From NCBI GenBank assembly GCA_036399175.1, contig DASWNP010000051.1, positions 100,521-164,520 on the forward strand: a stretch of DNA of 64,000 nucleotides. The letters run 5' to 3'. The stretch comes from DASWNP01 sp036399175 (lineage in GTDB: Bacteria > Acidobacteriota > Blastocatellia > Pyrinomonadales > Pyrinomonadaceae). The position numbers and the translations under genes were made by a program. Below the pieces are notes generated by a model, which had not been told where the DNA came from, ran no database searches, and saw only the letters and a program-made list of their open reading frames with translations. Positions 19,604 through 27,777 of the stretch are shown in pieces (positions within the stretch are counted from its first letter, which is position 1; every line of letters begins with the position of its first letter).

Positions 19604-19993
19604 ATGTGGGAATTTGACGAAAAACGCGCGGCCACACGCTACAGAACGCGCCTGCTCTGTCGCATCTCTCTGCTCGATACCGGCGCGGCGCGCGGCGCTT
19701 CTTCACACGCGCCTGTGGGCGTCGGATACACGCGCGACATCAGCGCCACCGGCCTCGCCATCATCGTCTCTAGCATCAGCGCCAGTTACGGTTACTTGAC
19801 AGACCTCGAAGCGACCCTGCTCGTAGAGCTTGAGCTGCCGACCGGGCAGCTTGAGATTAAGGCCAGCCCCGTTCGTATCCAACGGCTCGGCGAAGAAGGA
19901 ATCGACAGAGGCTACCTCGTCGGCCTCCACATCCGGCAGATAAACGACGGCGTCCGCGAGCGCTTCGAGCAATACCTGTACACGCTCGGATAA
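19604..19993 (+). CDS. PilZ-domain protein
   Basis: A 129-residue single-domain protein. It opens with FDEKRAATRYRTRLLCRISL, giving the RxxxR pattern of PilZ. It continues with GYTRDISATGLAIIV, the D/NxSxxG motif, and ends YLVGLHIRQINDGVRERF. PilZ domains bind cyclic di-GMP, and both half-motifs are present, so binding is plausible. The target is unknown; no cellulose or pilus gene is nearby. The start chosen, ATG 19604, follows AAGGAAG; a longer in-frame start at 19526 adds a poorly composed N-terminus. A heptamer-arm hairpin follows the stop. Confidence 0.75.
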   Translation: MWEFDEKRAATRYRTRLLCRISLLDTGAARGASSHAPVGVGYTRDISATGLAIIVSSISASYGYLTDLEATLLVELELPTGQLEIKASPVRIQRLGEEGIDRGYLVGLHIRQINDGVRERFEQYLYTLG

Positions 19994-19995
19994 AT

Positions 19996-20088
19996 CTAAT
20001 GATGAATGCGGAATGATGAATGATGAATGAAAGACAAAATGCTTTCTGCTTTTAATTCATCATTCCGCATTCCGCATTCATCATTTCT
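19996..20088. repeat. Heptamer-arm inverted repeat, site 4 (GAATGAT/GAATGCG arms)
   Basis: This site has nearly the same arms as sites at 389 and 56988: GATGAAT, GCGGAAT and GATGAAT twice on the left, with the complementary array on the right. The loop reads GAAAGACAAAATGCTTTCTG and then CTTTTA. It fills the gap between the PilZ gene and gltS. Confidence 0.87.
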
Positions 20089-20101
20089 TTTGGGGGCTTG
20101 A

Positions 20102-21442
20102 GTGGAGTTTACGGTCGTCGAGGGTTTGCAGACTCTGAAGCTTGATTTGGTCTTGACGTTGGCGCTGGCGGCGGTGTCGCTGTTTGTCGGCTACGTGGTG
20201 CAGAGGCGCGTCGGGCTGTTTGCGCGCGCGAGTATTCCGGCGGCGGCCATCGGCGGGCTGCTGTTCGCTCTCGTGGTCTACGCTTTGCGGGCGCGCGGGA
20301 CGTTGGGCGTGGCGCTCGACACGAGCTTGAGAGCGCCACTGCAAACGCTCTTTTTTACGACGATTGGACTCGGGGCGACGCTTCATCTTCTGCGCGCGGG
20401 TGGTTGGCGGATGGGTTTCTTCTGGCTGCTGGCGTCGCTTCTGGCGGTGGTGCAAAACGTGGTCGGGATAGGCGCGGCACGCGCGCTAGGTGCTCCCGCG
20501 CCGCTCGGAATCATCTGCGGCTCGCTGACGCTGACGGGCGGCCCTTCGACGGGACTGGCCTTTGAGCCGCTCTTCAAGGAGTTAGGCGTCGGCGGCGCGG
20601 GCGCGCTCATCATCGCCTCTGCCACCTTCGGAATTTTCATCGCCAGCTTCGTCGGAAACCCTGTCGCAAGCCTGCTCATCCGGCGCTTTCGTCTCGCCCC
20701 GGCGCGAAGGGAACAGACTCACTCGAACGAAGCGCGCGGCAGCGATGAAGCGGAGGAAAATTTCTGGGCTGTCGGGGCGACTTACAGGGAAGATTCTGAG
20801 AGCGATGCTATCCGAGACGCGACGGGGCGAGCGGTTGAAGCTCATCATTCGTCGCCTCCCGTGCCGGAGAGTACGTCGCCGACGGCGCAGGCGTTGTTGA
20901 AGAATCTGCTGCTCATCCTCGTCATCATGGGCGCGGGGGCGCTGATTAGCCTGGGCGTCGCGCGACAGAACATTGTGCTGCCGGGCTACATCGGCGCGAT
21001 GGTTCTGGCGGCGCTCGTGCGCAATCTGGACGAGCGCACGCGCTGGTTCGGGATAGATGCGCGTGCGGTCGAGACGCTCGGCGCGATTGCGCTGGCGCTC
21101 TTTCTCGTCATCGCCCTGATGAGCCTTGAGCTTTGGAAGCTGGCGGGGCTCGCCCTGCCGATGCTTTTGATTCTCGCCGTGCAGGTCGTCCTGACGATTG
21201 CTTACGCCGTCGGCGTTACTTTCGTTTTGATGGGGCGCGACTACGAGGCGGCGGTCACGTCGAGCGGGCACATCGGCTTCGGTCTCGGCATCACTCCGAA
21301 CGCCGTCGCCAACATGGAAGCCCTCGTCGAGCGATACGCGCCAGCGCCGCGCAGCTTTCTCGTCGTGCCGGTCGTCGGCGCTTTCTTCATAGATTTTTCA
21401 AACTCGCTGATTATCACTCTCTTCGTAAACCTGATGCGCTGA
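20102..21442 (+). CDS. gltS: Sodium/glutamate symporter
   Basis: This 446-residue inner-membrane protein has about ten to twelve hydrophobic segments and the two inverted halves of the GltS family. Recognisable parts are PAAAIGGLLFALVVY, FFTTIGLGATL, CGSLTLTGGPSTG and, in the second half, GHIGFGLGITPNAVANM and FFIDFSNSLIITLFVNL. GltS imports glutamate with sodium ions. Between the halves (about residues 195-265) lies a hydrophilic loop rich in Glu, Ser and Arg, longer than usual. The start is GTG at 20102. The gene follows a heptamer-arm hairpin and has a short GGGGGC before the start. Confidence 0.9.
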   Translation: MEFTVVEGLQTLKLDLVLTLALAAVSLFVGYVVQRRVGLFARASIPAAAIGGLLFALVVYALRARGTLGVALDTSLRAPLQTLFFTTIGLGATLHLLRAGGWRMGFFWLLASLLAVVQNVVGIGAARALGAPAPLGIICGSLTLTGGPSTGLAFEPLFKELGVGGAGALIIASATFGIFIASFVGNPVASLLIRRFRLAPARREQTHSNEARGSDEAEENFWAVGATYREDSESDAIRDATGRAVEAHHSSPPVPESTSPTAQALLKNLLLILVIMGAGALISLGVARQNIVLPGYIGAMVLAALVRNLDERTRWFGIDARAVETLGAIALALFLVIALMSLELWKLAGLALPMLLILAVQVVLTIAYAVGVTFVLMGRDYEAAVTSSGHIGFGLGITPNAVANMEALVERYAPAPRSFLVVPVVGAFFIDFSNSLIITLFVNLMR

Positions 21443-21472
21443 CGCGCCTCGCCCGAACAGAGCAGGACTGAT

Positions 21473-22474
21473 ATGCAGAAGCATCCCTTTCAAAAACTTC
21501 TTCTCGTCACCCTCATCGTCGTAGCTTCGCAGGCTCTAAGCGTCGCGCAGGAGCGCGCGAGCAGCGGCGCTGCGACGCAAAGCCCCGCACGCGTCTCTTC
21601 AGGTGCAATCGCGGCGGACGCGCGTCTTCAGTCGATTGTCGAACGCGCGGCGCGAGAGACGCTTTCGCGCTTCGCCGATAAGAAGCTCGAAGAGAAGCAA
21701 CTGGCGATTACGCTCATCGACCTGAGCGACCCCGCGCGCCCCTCGCAGGCGAGCTTTCGCGGCGCAGAACCCATCTACCCGGCGAGCGTCGTCAAGCTGT
21801 TCTACCTGACGGCGGCGCATCGCTGGCTCGAAGACGGAAAACTCAGAGAGACGGAGGAACTCAAGCGCGCCATGCGCGACATGATTGTCGATTCCTCCAA
21901 CGACGCGACGCACTACATCGTCGATGCGCTGACCGGCACTTCAAACGGCGCGGAGCTTTCCGACGCCGAGATGCGCAAGTGGGCTGAGCGGCGCAACGCC
22001 GTCAACCGCTACTACGCCTCGCTCGGCTACACCGGCATTAACGTCAACCAGAAGCCCTGGTGCGAAGGCCCCTACGGGCGCGAGCGCATCTTCCTCGGCG
22101 CGAAATACGAGAACCGCAACAAACTCACGACCGACGCGACGGCACGACTTCTCGCCGACATCGTGCTCGGTCGCGCGATTACGCCCGCCCGCTCCGCACA
22201 GATGCTCGAACTGATGAAGCGCGACTACACAGGCAAATCCGACGACCCCGACGACCAGGCGCACGGCTTCACCTCGCTCGCCCTCGAACCCGGCGCGCGT
22301 CTCTGGTCGAAAGCGGGCTGGACGAGCACCACCCGCCACGACGCCGCCTACATCGAACTCTCCAACGGCACGCGCCTCGTCCTCGTCACCTTCACCACCG
22401 ACCACGCCAAAGAGCGCGACATTATCCCCGCAGTCGCCCGCAGCATCGTTAAAGCAGTGACGAGTGACAAGTGA
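21473..22474 (+). CDS. Class A beta-lactamase-like serine hydrolase, exported
   Basis: A 333-residue protein with a signal peptide (about 1-25). The class A/penicillin-binding fold motifs are YPASVVKLFYL (SxxK), SSNDATHY (SxN) and LWSKAGWTSTTRHDAAY (KAG in place of KTG). The KAG variant and the long insertion around NVNQKPWCEGPYGRERIF set it apart from true beta-lactamases, so drug resistance should not be assumed; a cell-wall or esterase role is as likely. The last residues, VTSDK, and the stop codon are encoded by the left arm of a heptamer hairpin, which suggests the original C-terminus was different. Confidence 0.78.
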   Translation: MQKHPFQKLLLVTLIVVASQALSVAQERASSGAATQSPARVSSGAIAADARLQSIVERAARETLSRFADKKLEEKQLAITLIDLSDPARPSQASFRGAEPIYPASVVKLFYLTAAHRWLEDGKLRETEELKRAMRDMIVDSSNDATHYIVDALTGTSNGAELSDAEMRKWAERRNAVNRYYASLGYTGINVNQKPWCEGPYGRERIFLGAKYENRNKLTTDATARLLADIVLGRAITPARSAQMLELMKRDYTGKSDDPDDQAHGFTSLALEPGARLWSKAGWTSTTRHDAAYIELSNGTRLVLVTFTTDHAKERDIIPAVARSIVKAVTSDK

Positions 22475-22613
22475 CAAGTGACGAGCAAGAACAAGGCAAA
22501 AGTGATGAGTGATGGGTGATGAGTAATGAGTGAAAGACGAAGAGCATTTATCTCTCCATTCATCACTCATTACTCATCACTTGCTTTAACTCGTCACTTG
22601 ACACTCGTCACTG
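22456..22613. repeat. Nested heptamer-arm inverted repeat, site 5 (GTGACRA and GTGATGA arms)
   Basis: There are two nested pairs of arms. The outer left array is GTGACGA, GTGACAA, GTGACAA, GTGACGA; the outer right is TCGTCAC, TTGACAC, TCGTCAC. The inner left is GTGATGA, GTGATGG, GTGATGA, GTAATGA; the inner right has complementary TCATCAC and TCATTAC units. The loop, GAAAGACGAAGAGCATTTA, is the reverse-orientation core. It lies between convergent genes and supplies the stop codons of both (22472-22474 plus, 22608-22610 minus). Confidence 0.87.
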
Positions 22614-23261
22614 TTTTTGAGACACGAGGATTTTTTTCGTCCAGCCGATGGGGTCGAGGGGCGGGAAGTAGTATTCGTCCAGAAGGCGGAAGTGGCGGGC
22701 GGTGTGCCGCTCGACTTCTCGGGGAGGGTGAGTCTTGAAGCGGAACATGACTTCAAGTAATCTGCTGGCCGGAGACGGACGCACGGGCAGGTGAACGAGG
22801 TAGCCGCCGGGAGCGATGACGCGCGCCAACTCCGTGAGCCCTTCGCCGAGAGAGACGTATTCCAGCACTCCGCTCGTCACCACCAGCTCGAAGGTTTCGT
22901 CCGGGAAAGGCAGTGCCAGTACGTTGGCCTGCGCGAAAGAGACCTGATGCTTACGCCGCGCATGGGTGTTGCGCACGGTGCGACGCGCCCTGCTTAAAGA
23001 TGTCGTCGATAAATCGACAGAGGTGATTCGCGCAGGCCGGTCGAGGACGCGGACGAGCGCGAGGGTTAAGAGACCTGTGCCGCAACCGGCGTCGAGGATG
23101 CGCGCGCCGCTCGAAAGGGGCAGGGGATTGTCGCGCAGGTATCGCTCGATGGATTGAGCGTAGCGATTGAACTTGAAGGTCAGGTCGTAGAGGCGTGCAA
23201 AGCGGTCGTAGAGAGTCTGCGGAGTGTTTTCGGTTTGCGTCGTGATTACTTGGCTTTGCAT
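22608..23261 (-). CDS. Class I SAM-dependent methyltransferase
   Basis: A 217-residue protein with the Rossmann methyltransferase motifs: ARILDAGCGTGLLTLAL (motif I), ITSVDLSTTSLSRAR (acidic end of strand 2), FAQANVLALPFPDETFELVVTSGVLEYV (motifs around strands 3 and 4) and LARVIAPGGYLVHL. This resembles the UbiE/Methyltransf_11 type. The N-terminal YDRFARLYDLTFKF is also common in that group. The substrate cannot be told from sequence or context. The C-terminus ends ILVSQKQ, with the final codons and stop inside the right arm of the hairpin it shares with the convergent hydrolase. Confidence 0.85.
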   Translation of the reverse strand: MQSQVITTQTENTPQTLYDRFARLYDLTFKFNRYAQSIERYLRDNPLPLSSGARILDAGCGTGLLTLALVRVLDRPARITSVDLSTTSLSRARRTVRNTHARRKHQVSFAQANVLALPFPDETFELVVTSGVLEYVSLGEGLTELARVIAPGGYLVHLPVRPSPASRLLEVMFRFKTHPPREVERHTARHFRLLDEYYFPPLDPIGWTKKILVSQKQ

Positions 23262-23545
23262 CGTTCTCCCATGTACACAGTCTTCTACCGCAGGGCGAGG
23301 GTCGGACGGCGAACGTTCCCGTCCCTCGTCTTCGGTAGCTGAATTGAAAAATCAGGCTGCTTTAATTTTCGTAGCATAGCAAAATTGAGCGGCGGCGTTA
23401 AATCAAATCGTGTTGCGGATTTCAGGAAGCGGGCGATTTGTGGTTGAATGAAGGGGAGGCCGAAAGCGCATTTTTTCAGAGATGGAGTTTCGAGGCCGAG
23501 GGCGTTTGTCCGTTTTCCGAAGTCTCTTTTGACGGTGGATAGAAG

Positions 23546-24343
23546 ATGAGTTCAAGAAAACCGAGCGGAAGCACAAAGAAACCGACCGGAAGTAAAACGA
23601 GCAGCAGTAAAACGAGCGGAAGTAAAAGTTACCTTCCTTTCATTATCATCGGGGGCGTGCTTTTGGCGGCCATCGGCGCGGGCGCGATGCTCTACAGAAG
23701 CTCGGGCACGGACGCGCCCTCTTCGGCAGGAAGCACGAGCACGACATCTTCGCCCTCTTCTCAGGCGACGCTTCCGCCGCAGCGCGTCTCGCCCGCGAAC
23801 GCTCCAGTGGGCGCGCAGCCGCCGCACGTCAGGGGCGACGTGGGCGCACCCGTGACGATTGAAGAGTTCGCCGATTTTCAGTGTCCTTCGTGCGCGCGGC
23901 TGCACGCCGAGCTGAAGAAGATAGAGGGCGAGTACGGCTCGAAGCTGCGCGTTATCTTTCGCAACTTCCCGCTCCCGTCGATGCACGAGCACGCCATCGA
24001 CGCGGCGCGCGCCGCCGAAGCCGCCGGACGCCAGAAACGTTTCTGGGAGATGCACGACATGCTCTACGAGAAACAGGACATCTGGAAGAACGACCCCGAC
24101 GTGCAGGCAACCTACACAGGCTACGCGCGCACGCTCGGCCTCAACCCTGAGCAGTTCAAAGCCGACATGAACGCTCCGGCCATCATCGAGCGCGTGCTCG
24201 CAGACCAAACGCGCGGGCGCTCGCTCGGCGTCACGGGCACGCCGACGCTCTTTCTCAACGGGCGCGAAGTTGACCCCAAGACCATGAGCGCCGATGGGCT
24301 GCGCGCCCAAATCGACGCCGCGCTGGCCGGAACGAAGAAGTGA
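23546..24343 (+). CDS. DsbA-family thiol:disulfide oxidoreductase, membrane anchored
   Basis: A 265-residue protein. Residues 1-28 are a Lys/Ser/Thr-rich cytoplasmic tail made from imperfect 15- and 21-bp DNA repeats. A membrane anchor follows (FIIIGGVLLAAIGAGAML), then a Ser/Pro linker and a DsbA/thioredoxin-like domain from about residue 95. It shows GAPVTIEEFADFQCPSCARLH with the CxxC active site CPSC, FRNFPLPSMHEHA and the cis-proline region VTGTPTLFLNG. It would oxidise cysteines in exported proteins. The next gene, overlapping by a few bases, is a VKOR protein that would re-oxidise it; the pairing is well known and supports the call. Confidence 0.87.
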   Translation: MSSRKPSGSTKKPTGSKTSSSKTSGSKSYLPFIIIGGVLLAAIGAGAMLYRSSGTDAPSSAGSTSTTSSPSSQATLPPQRVSPANAPVGAQPPHVRGDVGAPVTIEEFADFQCPSCARLHAELKKIEGEYGSKLRVIFRNFPLPSMHEHAIDAARAAEAAGRQKRFWEMHDMLYEKQDIWKNDPDVQATYTGYARTLGLNPEQFKADMNAPAIIERVLADQTRGRSLGVTGTPTLFLNGREVDPKTMSADGLRAQIDAALAGTKK

Positions 24344-24918
24344 AGGCAACCGGGCACAGAAGAGACGCGGCGCTCAGTTCGCCCGGCGAGCCGTCGGGCG
24401 AGCTTCGGATGCCGTCAGACGAGCTTGCGAGTTCGTCCGGCGAGCGTGTTGATTCGTCCGGCGAGCCCGAGATGGCGTCAGGCAGCCGCGTTGCCTGGCT
24501 CGATTATCTTGCCGTTGCCGTCGCGCTTGTGGGGCTGGCAGATGCCGTTTACCTGACATCTCAGCATTATGCGGGGAGCTACGTGCGCTGCGCCATCGTG
24601 ACGGGCTGCAACGAAGTGCTGGGCAGCGCCTACGCGACCGTGAACGGCGTCCCCGTCGCGGCTTTCGGCTCGCTCGCCTACTTCGCCGTCTTCAGTCTCT
24701 CCATCCTCTCTGCCTTCGGTTACGCGTTTGCACGCCGCCTGCTTGCGCCCGTCGTCGCCCTGATGCTCGCCGCGACGCTCTGGTTTCTCTACGTGCAGGC
24801 GTTCATCCTCGGAAAGTTCTGCTCCTACTGCCTGCTCTCGGCCATCCTGACGCTCGTGCTCGTCGGCCTCGTCGTCGCCGGTCGCCTCCGTCGTTCCGTT
24901 AAAATCGCGGAAAAGTAG
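24340..24918 (+). CDS. Vitamin K epoxide reductase (VKOR) family protein
   Basis: A 192-residue integral membrane protein. Four hydrophobic segments contain the VKOR residues: the loop cysteines in RCAIVTGCNEVLGSAYATVNGVP, the loop AAFGSLAYF, and the active CxxC in FCSYCLLSAIL. Bacterial VKOR passes electrons from DsbA-like proteins to quinone. The first 48 residues are an odd, hydrophilic tail with repeats of the SSGEP/PSDEL type; at DNA level these are imperfect 21-bp repeats around TTCGTCCGGCGAGC. The start is a GTG overlapping the previous stop codon, implying translational coupling; a later ATG at 24409 would drop part of the tail. Confidence 0.88.
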   Translation: MKATGHRRDAALSSPGEPSGELRMPSDELASSSGERVDSSGEPEMASGSRVAWLDYLAVAVALVGLADAVYLTSQHYAGSYVRCAIVTGCNEVLGSAYATVNGVPVAAFGSLAYFAVFSLSILSAFGYAFARRLLAPVVALMLAATLWFLYVQAFILGKFCSYCLLSAILTLVLVGLVVAGRLRRSVKIAEK

Positions 24919-25006
24919 ATTCTGCGTTCGGCATCGCAAGAAAACTCTCGGGCGCTCGTTCAAAGGGTGTGAGGGGAGAAGACTATTTGGACGGGAGGGA
25001 CGAAAG

Positions 25007-25927
25007 ATGAAGAGAGCTTGGCCGGCGCTTCTCTGCGGGACGTGCCTGATGCTGGCGGGTTTTTTGATGACTTTTGCGGCGAGGGGCGCATCGCTCAATG
25101 CTGAGGGCGGCGCTGTTGGAGATGTGGTCGAGCAGAGACCGGAATACGACGCGCCGGAGTACTACGGCTCGTCTCTGGTTGAAGTAATCGTCGATGGATT
25201 GCCGCGCGACATCTATCAGGCGCGCGGGCGTCGCTACGTGGAGGCGCTGAGGGGCGAAGAGTACGCCCTGCGCGTGCGTAATCCTTTTCCGGTGCGAGTG
25301 GCCGTGTCGCTGTCGGTTGACGGATTGAACACGATTGACGGGCGACGCACGTCGCGCTGGGATGCGAGCAAGTGGGTGATTGAGCCTTACCAGACCGTCA
25401 CGATTAGCGGCTGGCAGGTGAGCCGCGAGCGTGCGCGCCGTTTCTACTTCACGACCGAGCGCGATTCCTACGCCTCGAAGATGGGGCGCGCTTCCGACCT
25501 CGGCGTTATCACCGCCGTCTTCTTCCGCGAACGCGGCGCACCCGTGCCACTCACGAGGTCGCGTCCTTCAACCGACCCGCAGCCTGAGCCGCGTTCGCAT
25601 GAAGAGAAATCCGGGCGAGCCGAATCGCCTTCGCGCTCCGGCGTCGAGGGCAGCAGCCGAGCGCAAAAGGGCGTGGTGATTCCGAGTCCCGCGCCGGCGG
25701 ACGATTACGCGGCGACAGGCATCGGGCGCTCCGTGCATCACGACGTTCGCTGGATGCATCTCGACCTCGACCCGCGCCCCGCAGCCGAGGTGACGATTCG
25801 CTACGAATACAGAGACGCGCTCGTGCGCCTCGGCGTCCTGCCGCGTCCATACCCTGAGCCCGACCCGCTCCGCCGACGCGAGCGCGCCAGAGGATTTGAA
25901 GAGCCGCGCTACGCTCCCGAGCCGTAG
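25007..25927 (+). CDS. Conserved exported protein of unknown function
   Basis: A 306-residue protein with a signal sequence (about 1-30). The conserved-looking part is about residues 45-185: a region with RYVEALRGEEYALRVRNPF, VSLSVDGLNTIDGRRTSRW, KWVIEPYQTVTISGWQVS and RRFYFTTERDSYASKMG, then DLGVITAVFFRERG. I recall similar uncharacterised proteins in several environmental phyla but no function. The C-terminal third is Pro/Arg/Ser-rich and variable, with a short HDVRWMHLDLDPRPAAEVTIRYEYRD segment of beta character. ATG 25007 follows GGGAGGGACGAAAG. A strong GC-rich hairpin follows the stop. Confidence 0.65.
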   Translation: MKRAWPALLCGTCLMLAGFLMTFAARGASLNAEGGAVGDVVEQRPEYDAPEYYGSSLVEVIVDGLPRDIYQARGRRYVEALRGEEYALRVRNPFPVRVAVSLSVDGLNTIDGRRTSRWDASKWVIEPYQTVTISGWQVSRERARRFYFTTERDSYASKMGRASDLGVITAVFFRERGAPVPLTRSRPSTDPQPEPRSHEEKSGRAESPSRSGVEGSSRAQKGVVIPSPAPADDYAATGIGRSVHHDVRWMHLDLDPRPAAEVTIRYEYRDALVRLGVLPRPYPEPDPLRRRERARGFEEPRYAPEP

Positions 25928-25951
25928 AGGCGAATTTTCAGATTCGAGAGA

Positions 25952-26050
25952 AACGAAGAGCCGCGAGCGAGCGCGGACGGACGCCGATGAGAAGGATTCT
26001 GAATCGGCGTCCGTCCGCGTTAGTTCGCGGCTCTTTCGCGTTTTTCGTTA
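25952..26050. terminator. Long GC-rich inverted repeat between convergent genes
   Basis: The left arm at about 25952-25988 and the right arm at about 26003-26042 share GAGCCGCGA and GCGGACGGACGCCGAT, with small internal mismatches. The loop is GAGAAGGATTCTGA. The right arm is followed by five T at 26041-26045. It lies between the convergent genes ending at 25927 and 26066, and probably terminates transcription in one or both directions. It differs from the heptamer-arm group in having no clear 7-bp tandem structure. Confidence 0.75.
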
Positions 26051-26065
26051 CCGCGACGCGCGCCT

Positions 26066-27559
26066 TCAACGTCGCGGGCGCAGGTCTTCCGTGTAGAGCT
26101 GTTTGTAGGCGCGGTAGTTTGACATCACTTTGAAGACGTAATCTTTGGTCTCGGTGAAGCCGACTTCGGAAGCGAAGACGCCGGGGTCTTTCTGGCCTGC
26201 GCGCTTGACCCAGCGTGCGACGCTGTCTTCGCCGCCGTTGTATGAAGCGGCGATGGCTTCGGGCAGGTCGGGGAACATGCCGAGCAGTTCGAGCAGGTAT
26301 TCGGTGGAGAGGCCGATGGAGATTTCCGGACGGTAGAAATCCTCGTCGCGTAAGGTTTCGACGCCGATGCGCGCGCTGTACCTGGAAGCCGTATCGACGG
26401 TGAGCTGCATCAGGCCGCGCGCCGCCGCGCCGGATTTGACGCGCGGATTGAAGCCGCTCTCCTGCCGCATAATCGAGAGCAGCAGTCGCGGGTCGAGCTT
26501 TCGTTTCCCGATGGAGCGCAGGATGATTTCGCGGAAGGGCGCGGGGTAGTTAGCGCGCGCGGCGCTCGTCTGCGATTGCACGCTGGCCGCTCGTTTCGAC
26601 GCGGCGCTCTTTGACGCGCCGCCGAGCGCGCCGAGGCGTGCGGTGGCGAGGCCGCCGTAGTAAGAATTGACGCCTTCGGGGATGGACAGGTAAACCTGTG
26701 CGGCCTGCTCTTTTCGTCCGGCTCGCTCAAGGCTGTAGGCCTTCAGATAGGCGACCTCGGACGAAGAAGTCTGCACGCCGCGCCCGAGGGGCGTGCGCAG
26801 AAGCTCGTCCGCCGTTCGCACGGCCGTCTCCCAGTCGCCGCGCGACACGTCGAGGCGCAGGCGTGCGAAAAGCGCGTTGGTCGCCGTCGGCGTGGCAGCG
26901 AAGCGCTCGCGCGTGCGCGCCACCCAGGGCAGCGCCTCTTCGGGGCGTCCGGCCTCGCGCAAACTGTCGATGACGTTCAGGTAAGCGTTCTCGATGCGCT
27001 CGCCCTGCGGGAAGCGCGCGGTGTATTCGATGTAGCGCGCCGCCGCTTCCTGCGCGCGCTCCATGCGCAGCAGCGTGGCGGCGACGTAGTAGAAGCCGTC
27101 GCGCCCGCCGAGCGTCTGCGGATAGGTATCGCCGAGTTTTTGAAAGACGGGCAGAGCGTCCGAGTAGCGTCGCTCCTGAAAGAGCGAGCGACCGATGCCG
27201 AACATCGCCGCCGGGACGTTCGGGTCGGAAGGATAGCGTTCGATGACGGCCTGCCAGTGTGCGCGCGCTTCGTCGAAGGCGCGGTTGGCGTGATAGACGG
27301 CGGCGCGCCGGATGTGCTCTTCGGGCGGAAGCTGTGTGAACGCGCCTTCGGCGGTGCGGGCGGCGCGGTCGAGACTTCGGACGTTGGCTAAAGCCTCGTC
27401 GCCCTGCGCGTCGGCGGTGAAAAACTCCGCGAAGGCGATGGGCTCAGGCGCAGCCGAGTTGGTCTGGGCGGCGCGCGGGCTTTCATGGGTTCGGACGCAG
27501 GCGAGCGAGAGCGCGAAGGTCGAAGCGCAGACGAGTAGAACGTGAGTCAATGGAGACAT
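26066..27559 (-). CDS. Lytic murein transglycosylase lipoprotein (SLT domain with TPR-like repeats)
   Basis: A 497-residue protein. It starts with a lipoprotein signal, LSLAC VRTHE, placing it in an envelope membrane. Residues about 60-330 form helical TPR-like repeats (RAAVYHANRAFDEARAHWQAVIERYPSD and others). The C-terminal 150 residues are a Slt70-type domain: LDPRLLLSIMRQESGFNPRVKS with the catalytic Glu, ARGLMQLTVDTA, and AIAASYNGGEDSVARW. The enzyme cleaves the MurNAc-GlcNAc bond to form 1,6-anhydroMurNAc ends. The start at 27559 follows GAAGG and gives the signal peptide directly; a longer frame to 27640 adds a basic, atypical N-terminus. Confidence 0.9.
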   Translation of the reverse strand: MSPLTHVLLVCASTFALSLACVRTHESPRAAQTNSAAPEPIAFAEFFTADAQGDEALANVRSLDRAARTAEGAFTQLPPEEHIRRAAVYHANRAFDEARAHWQAVIERYPSDPNVPAAMFGIGRSLFQERRYSDALPVFQKLGDTYPQTLGGRDGFYYVAATLLRMERAQEAAARYIEYTARFPQGERIENAYLNVIDSLREAGRPEEALPWVARTRERFAATPTATNALFARLRLDVSRGDWETAVRTADELLRTPLGRGVQTSSSEVAYLKAYSLERAGRKEQAAQVYLSIPEGVNSYYGGLATARLGALGGASKSAASKRAASVQSQTSAARANYPAPFREIILRSIGKRKLDPRLLLSIMRQESGFNPRVKSGAAARGLMQLTVDTASRYSARIGVETLRDEDFYRPEISIGLSTEYLLELLGMFPDLPEAIAASYNGGEDSVARWVKRAGQKDPGVFASEVGFTETKDYVFKVMSNYRAYKQLYTEDLRPRR

Positions 27560-27777
27560 CAGTAGCCTTCGGAAACGAATTTGAGATGTTCGCGGGAGCG
27601 CGCGTGGCCGGAGGGTCGGGTGTTGGTTGTTCGTTCCCATCGACAGCGTCTTCGGCGCGCATCCACGCTATTCGGGGGAGATTTCTGCACGACCGGCGAG
27701 GACGCGTCAGATTCGAGGTCGCTCAAGCTCTCACGCGCGCCTCGCCGGTCGTCGAAGTGTTGGAGGCTGAAACTCGT

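Noticed and set aside
21473..22474. Antibiotic-resistance beta-lactamase
   Set aside because: The fold motifs are present, but KAG replaces KTG and the insertions are unlike known beta-lactamases; resistance cannot be claimed.
23330..23360. Third copy of the 20-bp direct repeat (GGTAGCTGAATTGAAAAATC)
   Set aside because: Needs gaps and several mismatches to align; similarity is within chance.
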